Assembly: GCA_030150585.1 (NCBI GenBank)
Contig: JASLFM010000333.1
Span: forward strand, 1 to 18,321
Origin: Acidovorax sp.
Lineage (GTDB): Bacteria > Pseudomonadota > Gammaproteobacteria > Burkholderiales > Burkholderiaceae_C
Direction: 5' to 3'
Length of the DNA stretch: 18,321 nucleotides
Of the stretch, positions 15,440 through 18,321 are shown piece by piece. The first letter of the stretch is position 1. Each line of letters opens with the position of its first letter. Below the pieces are notes generated by a model, which saw only the letters and a list, made by a program, of their open reading frames with translations, was not told where the DNA came from and did no database searches. A program made the translations under genes and the position numbers.

Positions 15440-16035
15440 GCCGTCACCATCCACGCTGCCGTGAGCACGAGCACCAGCGCCATGGCACGGTTGAACCACA
15501 GCAGCCGCTGGCCGTGCGCCAGCCAGTGGCGCAGCAGCGCGCCCGTGGCGGCGTAGAGCAGGTTGCTGGCGAGGGCGAAGACCGCCATCACGGGCAGCAC
15601 CACGGCCAGGCGCTGCAGGCTGTCCTCGCGCCCGATGACCCAGCCCGCCACGATGGTGAGGGCGAGCAGCCAGGCCTTGATGTTCACGAACTGCAGCGCC
15701 GCGCCCTGCCAGAAGCCGACCTGCATGCGCCGCGCATCGGCCTCGGCCAGGCGGCGGCTGCCGCTGAGCTTGAATGCCAGCCACAGCAGGTAGCCGATGC
15801 CCGCGGCCTTGATGGCCCAGCGCAGCGCCGGAACGGCCACCACCAGGGCGCCCACACCGCCCGCGCAGAGCAGCAGCAGCGCGCTCCAGCCCACGGGCAC
15901 CGCGAGCACGAAGCGCATCGAGTGGCGTAGCCCGTGGTTGGCGGCGAGCGCCGTGGACAGCGTGGTGTTGGGCCCGGGGCTGAAGCTCATGGCCGTGGCC
16001 AGCACGAGCAGGGCGGTGAATTCGACGGTGGGCAT
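15436..16035 (-). CDS. LysE/RhtB-family amino acid exporter
   Basis: The protein has 199 residues from the ATG at 16033-16035 (MPTVEFTALLVLATAMSFSPGPN). A longer reading from a TTG at 16054-16056 adds seven residues but lacks support, so the ATG is preferred. GGGA a few bases upstream is a weak ribosome-binding site. The FSPGPN motif (18-23) after the first helix and FVNIKAWLLALTIVAG in the middle (117-131) are family signatures. Six hydrophobic segments are visible. The family exports amino acids such as lysine, threonine, homoserine or cysteine from the cytoplasm. It is the first gene of the minus-strand run, divergent from the MocR regulator across 131 bp that carries repeated half-sites, so it is the most likely regulatory target. 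Confidence 0.93.
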   Translation of the reverse strand: MPTVEFTALLVLATAMSFSPGPNTTLSTALAANHGLRHSMRFVLAVPVGWSALLLLCAGGVGALVVAVPALRWAIKAAGIGYLLWLAFKLSGSRRLAEADARRMQVGFWQGAALQFVNIKAWLLALTIVAGWVIGREDSLQRLAVVLPVMAVFALASNLLYAATGALLRHWLAHGQRLLWFNRAMALVLVLTAAWMVTA

Positions 16036-16082
16036 GTTGATTTTTCCCAAAGGCAAGCGTCCAATGTAGGGGCTTTGACCAT

Positions 16083-16148
16083 TACAGAGCCAATACAGTC
16101 AGTCGAACATATGTATCGGCTGTATCGGTCACAGCGTCGATACAGAGC
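16083..16148. promoter_or_regulatory. Putative MocR operator and divergent promoter region
   Basis: In the 131-bp lysE/mocR gap, TGTATCGG occurs twice with a 9-bp period (16112-16119 and 16121-16128). CTGTATCG (16120-16127) and CGATACAG (16138-16145) form an inverted pair with a 10-bp spacer. ATACAG recurs at 16093-16098, and TACAGAGC is directly repeated at 16083-16090 and 16141-16148. ACATATGT (16107-16114) is palindromic. MocR/GntR regulators often bind direct plus inverted half-sites next to their own genes. TTGACC at 16075-16080 could be a -35 box for mocR, but I cannot place a convincing -10. Confidence 0.6.
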
Positions 16149-16166
16149 GCCAGCGCGCATCCCTCC

Positions 16167-17612
16167 ATGCTGAACCGATCCGCCCATTTGTCCCTGACCG
16201 AGCAGCTCGCCGAGCGCTTCGCCGAACGCATCCGCACACGGCTGTTGCCTGCGGGGGCGCGGCTGCCCTCGGTGCGCGAATGTGCACGCCAGCAGGGCGT
16301 GAGCCCCTACACCGTGGTGGCCGCTTACGACCAGTTGCTGGCCCAGGGCCTGGTGGAGGCGCGCCCCCAGCGCGGTTTCTTCGTGCGCGATGTGGCGCAA
16401 AAGGTGCCCGGGCGCTCGCTGGAGGCAGTACGCGCCCTGGTGCGCGAGGGCGCGGGTGGCGGCCCGCCCCTGGGCGTGCCATCGGGTTCGCGCATCAATG
16501 CCACGGCGCTGATACGCGGCATGTTCCACCAGGCCTCGGCCCATCCGCAGCCCGGCGCAGGGGTGCTTCCCGTGGACTGGCTCGAAACCTCCTTCCTGCC
16601 CGCCGCCGTGCGCAAGGTCACGGCGGTGGGGGCGCTGCGGCAGCACTCGCTGAGCTATGGCGACCCCATGGGTTCGCCCGAACTGCGCGAGGTGCTCTCG
16701 CACCGGCTGCAGGACCTGGGCGTGCCCGCGCCGCCCGCACAGGTGATGACCACGGTGGGCGCCACGCATGCGCTGGATATTGTGAGCCGCACGCTGCTCA
16801 AGGCGGGCGACCCGGTGATGGTCGAGGAGCCCGGCTGGTCGGTGGAGTTCGCGCGGCTCGATGCGCTCGGCATGCGCGTGCTGCCCGTGCCCCGCCGCGC
16901 GGAGGGGCCCGACCTGGAGGTGATGGCGCGCTACTGCGAGGCCCACGCGCCCAAGCTGTTCGTGAGCGTGAGCGTGCTGCACAACCCCACGGGCTACTGC
17001 CTCTCGCCCGGCAGCGCGCACCAGCTGCTGCAGCTTGCGCAGCGCTACAACTTCCACGTGGTGGAGGACGACACCTACAGCCACATCGCTCCCGAGCACG
17101 CCACGCGGCTCACGGTGCTCGACGGCCTGCGGCGCAGCATCTATGTGAGCGGCTTTGCCAAGATCCTCGCGCCCGCCTGGCGCGTGGGCTACCTGGCCGC
17201 GCCGGCCGAGCTGATGGAGCGCCTGCTCGACACCAAGCTGCTGTCCACGCTCACCACGCCCTCGCTGCTGGAGCAGGCGCTCGCGCTGTGCATCGAACAG
17301 GGCCAGTTGCGCCGCCACTCCGAGCGCATGCGCCTGCGCCTGGCACAGGCGCGCTCACGCAGTGTGCAGCTCGCGCTGGAGGCGGGCTGCACCTTCGCGG
17401 CCGAGCCGGCGGGCATGTTTGGCTGGGTGGAGACGGGGGTGGATACCGATGTGCTGGCGCAGCGCATGCTCGACGAGGGCTACCTGATCGCGCCGGGCGC
17501 GCTGTTCCATGCGAGCCGGCAGCCTTGCACGCTGATGCGGATCAACTTCACGACGACGCAGGAGGCGGGGTTCTGGCGGGTGTTCCAGAGGGTGGTGGCG
17601 CAGCAGGGGTGA
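16167..17612 (+). CDS. MocR-type (GntR-family with aminotransferase domain) transcriptional regulator
   Basis: The protein has 481 residues. The N-terminal winged helix (about 8-76) includes LTEQLAERFAERIRTRLLPAGARLPSVRECARQQGVS and the wing GLVEARPQRGFFV. A linker of about 40 residues joins it to a fold type I aminotransferase-like domain (about 130-481) with HNPTG (Asn273), the Asp301-x-x-Tyr304 pair and VSGFAKILAPAWRVGY, whose Lys332 should bind PLP. Because the PLP ligands are intact, it probably senses PLP or an amino acid-PLP adduct. Relatives include PdxR, GabR and TauR. The start at 16167 has no Shine-Dalgarno, so translation may be weak or leaderless. It is divergent from lysE and likely controls that run and itself. 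Confidence 0.94.
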   Translation: MLNRSAHLSLTEQLAERFAERIRTRLLPAGARLPSVRECARQQGVSPYTVVAAYDQLLAQGLVEARPQRGFFVRDVAQKVPGRSLEAVRALVREGAGGGPPLGVPSGSRINATALIRGMFHQASAHPQPGAGVLPVDWLETSFLPAAVRKVTAVGALRQHSLSYGDPMGSPELREVLSHRLQDLGVPAPPAQVMTTVGATHALDIVSRTLLKAGDPVMVEEPGWSVEFARLDALGMRVLPVPRRAEGPDLEVMARYCEAHAPKLFVSVSVLHNPTGYCLSPGSAHQLLQLAQRYNFHVVEDDTYSHIAPEHATRLTVLDGLRRSIYVSGFAKILAPAWRVGYLAAPAELMERLLDTKLLSTLTTPSLLEQALALCIEQGQLRRHSERMRLRLAQARSRSVQLALEAGCTFAAEPAGMFGWVETGVDTDVLAQRMLDEGYLIAPGALFHASRQPCTLMRINFTTTQEAGFWRVFQRVVAQQG

Positions 17613-17667
17613 TTCTTTGGGGCGCGGCCGGCCGGTGGCACATCCCGTACCCGCCATCTTCCATCTC

Positions 17668-17720
17668 AGTAGCTACCAAAACGACAGCTTCAAGCGCAGG
17701 CTACGCAGGCGCTTTGCCTG
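17668..17720. repeat. Degenerate Comamonadaceae-like intergenic hairpin repeat / convergent terminator
   Basis: The 114-bp gap between the mocR stop and the HDOD gene stop contains AGTAGCTACCAAAACGACAG, then AAGCGC (17692-17697) and GCGCTT (17709-17714) as hairpin arms. An overlapping alternative stem is CAGGC/GCCTG (17706-17720). The TAGCTACCAAAA ... AGCTTCAAGCGC wording resembles a hairpin element I recall as frequent between convergent genes in Comamonadaceae genomes. This copy looks decayed. It may terminate transcription from both sides. Confidence 0.45.
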
Positions 17721-17726
17721 AAAAGA

Positions 17727-18321
17727 TCACGCTGCTGGCCGCTCGACTTCCAGGTCGCTCAGCACCCGCAGCAATGCCCGGTTCACGCTCTCCTGTCCCA
17801 TCTCGTGCGCCTCGCACAGGTCGCGCACGACCTTGGCGTCGTCGCTCTCGAGCGCCTGCGCCATCTCCAGGCTGGGCGAATAGGGCCCGGTGCGCTGCAC
17901 GACGGCGTTGACGATCCGCTCGGACAGCGGCAGCCGCCGCAGGATCGTGCCCAGGGGCTCGTTGAGCAGGTCGTCAAGCTGCGAGAACAGGCCCGCCAGG
18001 TAGACCTCGCGGCGCAGGTCGTGCTCGATGCCGGCTTCGATGAGGCGCTCGGTGAGCTTGGCGCGGATCACCATCGCCTCGCGGATGGGCTGCAGGTTGG
18101 GATCGGTGCTCGCGTGCGGCAGCTGGTCCGAAAGCCAGCGCTTGAGCGAGCCGTAGCCCATCATCACCAGTCCGCGGCGAAGCGAGTCCACGCCGGTGCG
18201 CAGGCCCAGCGCGGCCGAGTTGGTATAGACCATGAAGCGGTAGGCCAGCAGCGGCTCCTCGCCCAGGATGTGCTCGAAGGCCTCGATCGACTGCTCGGCG
18301 TCGATGGCCTTCATGAGCTTG
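17727..18321 (-). CDS. HDOD-domain signalling protein, probably EAL-HDOD, C-terminal part; 5' end outside window
   Basis: The frame is open from the right window edge to TGA at 17727-17729, giving 197 visible residues that begin KLMKAIDAEQSIEAFEHILGEE. The ATG at 18312-18314 is in frame, but residues matching the domain continue upstream, so it is unlikely to be the start. EEPLLAYRFMVYTNSAALGL and RRGLVMMGYGSLKRWL are the core HDOD motifs. GLFSQLDDLLNEPLGTILRRLPLSERI is a block I associate with the C-terminal half of YuxH/CdgJ-type proteins with an N-terminal EAL phosphodiesterase-like domain. HDOD proteins are non-enzymatic relatives of HD phosphohydrolases that act in signalling, motility and c-di-GMP networks. 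The EAL part is inferred and lies outside the window. The gene is unrelated in function to its left neighbours. Confidence 0.87.
   Translation of the reverse strand, partial: KLMKAIDAEQSIEAFEHILGEEPLLAYRFMVYTNSAALGLRTGVDSLRRGLVMMGYGSLKRWLSDQLPHASTDPNLQPIREAMVIRAKLTERLIEAGIEHDLRREVYLAGLFSQLDDLLNEPLGTILRRLPLSERIVNAVVQRTGPYSPSLEMAQALESDDAKVVRDLCEAHEMGQESVNRALLRVLSDLEVERPAA

Noticed and set aside
15987..17318. Long minus-strand open frame (about 440 codons) antisense to mocR
   Set aside because: The composition is typical of a high-GC shadow. The + strand frame has complete winged-helix and aminotransferase motifs.

Overview
The window is about 18.3 kb of uniformly high-GC, densely packed bacterial chromosome. 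Codon use, the catabolic gene content and a degenerate hairpin repeat at the right end all point to a betaproteobacterium of the Comamonadaceae type (Acidovorax, Comamonas or Delftia relatives). That assignment is inference. I see no rRNA, tRNA, CRISPR array, transposase or phage gene. No stretch over 300 bases lacks a gene.

Region A (1-5823, + strand) is a tightly coupled catabolic operon: the C-terminal part of an ADP/NDP-forming acyl-CoA synthetase, an acyl-CoA dehydrogenase, a short-chain dehydrogenase, an aminoglycoside-phosphotransferase-like kinase, then both subunits of a 3-oxoacid CoA-transferase. The middle genes overlap by ATGA. The dehydrogenase has the D-G-P-x-E-V-H active-site variant of the ACAD10/ACAD11 group. 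Together with the kinase, the SDR and an acyl-CoA synthetase, this recalls the phosphorylation-dependent 4-hydroxyacyl-CoA route of the Pseudomonas lva (levulinate) operon. This is the most interesting biochemical hypothesis in the window.

Region B (5973-9459, - strand) faces region A across a strong hairpin at 5937-5965. It reads, in transcription order, cyclase-family metal-dependent hydrolase, periplasmic substrate-binding protein of the branched-chain amino acid ABC type, and a PRISE-type atypical SDR reductase.

Region C (9675-16035, - strand) is a run of amino-acid-related genes in the order LysE exporter, EamA/DMT transporter, (a possible 42-codon ORF), class I aminotransferase, glutathione S-transferase, two tandem PhzF-family proteins, and a threonine-dehydratase-like PLP enzyme. 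A divergent MocR regulator (16167-17612, +) probably controls at least its first genes. The shared intergenic region carries repeated TGTATCGG / CGATACAG half-sites, and a related site lies before the aminotransferase. Between regions B and C lies a 65-bp nested inverted repeat (9578-9642).

Region D (17727-18321, - strand) is the C-terminal part of an HDOD signalling protein, probably of the EAL-HDOD type, cut by the window edge.
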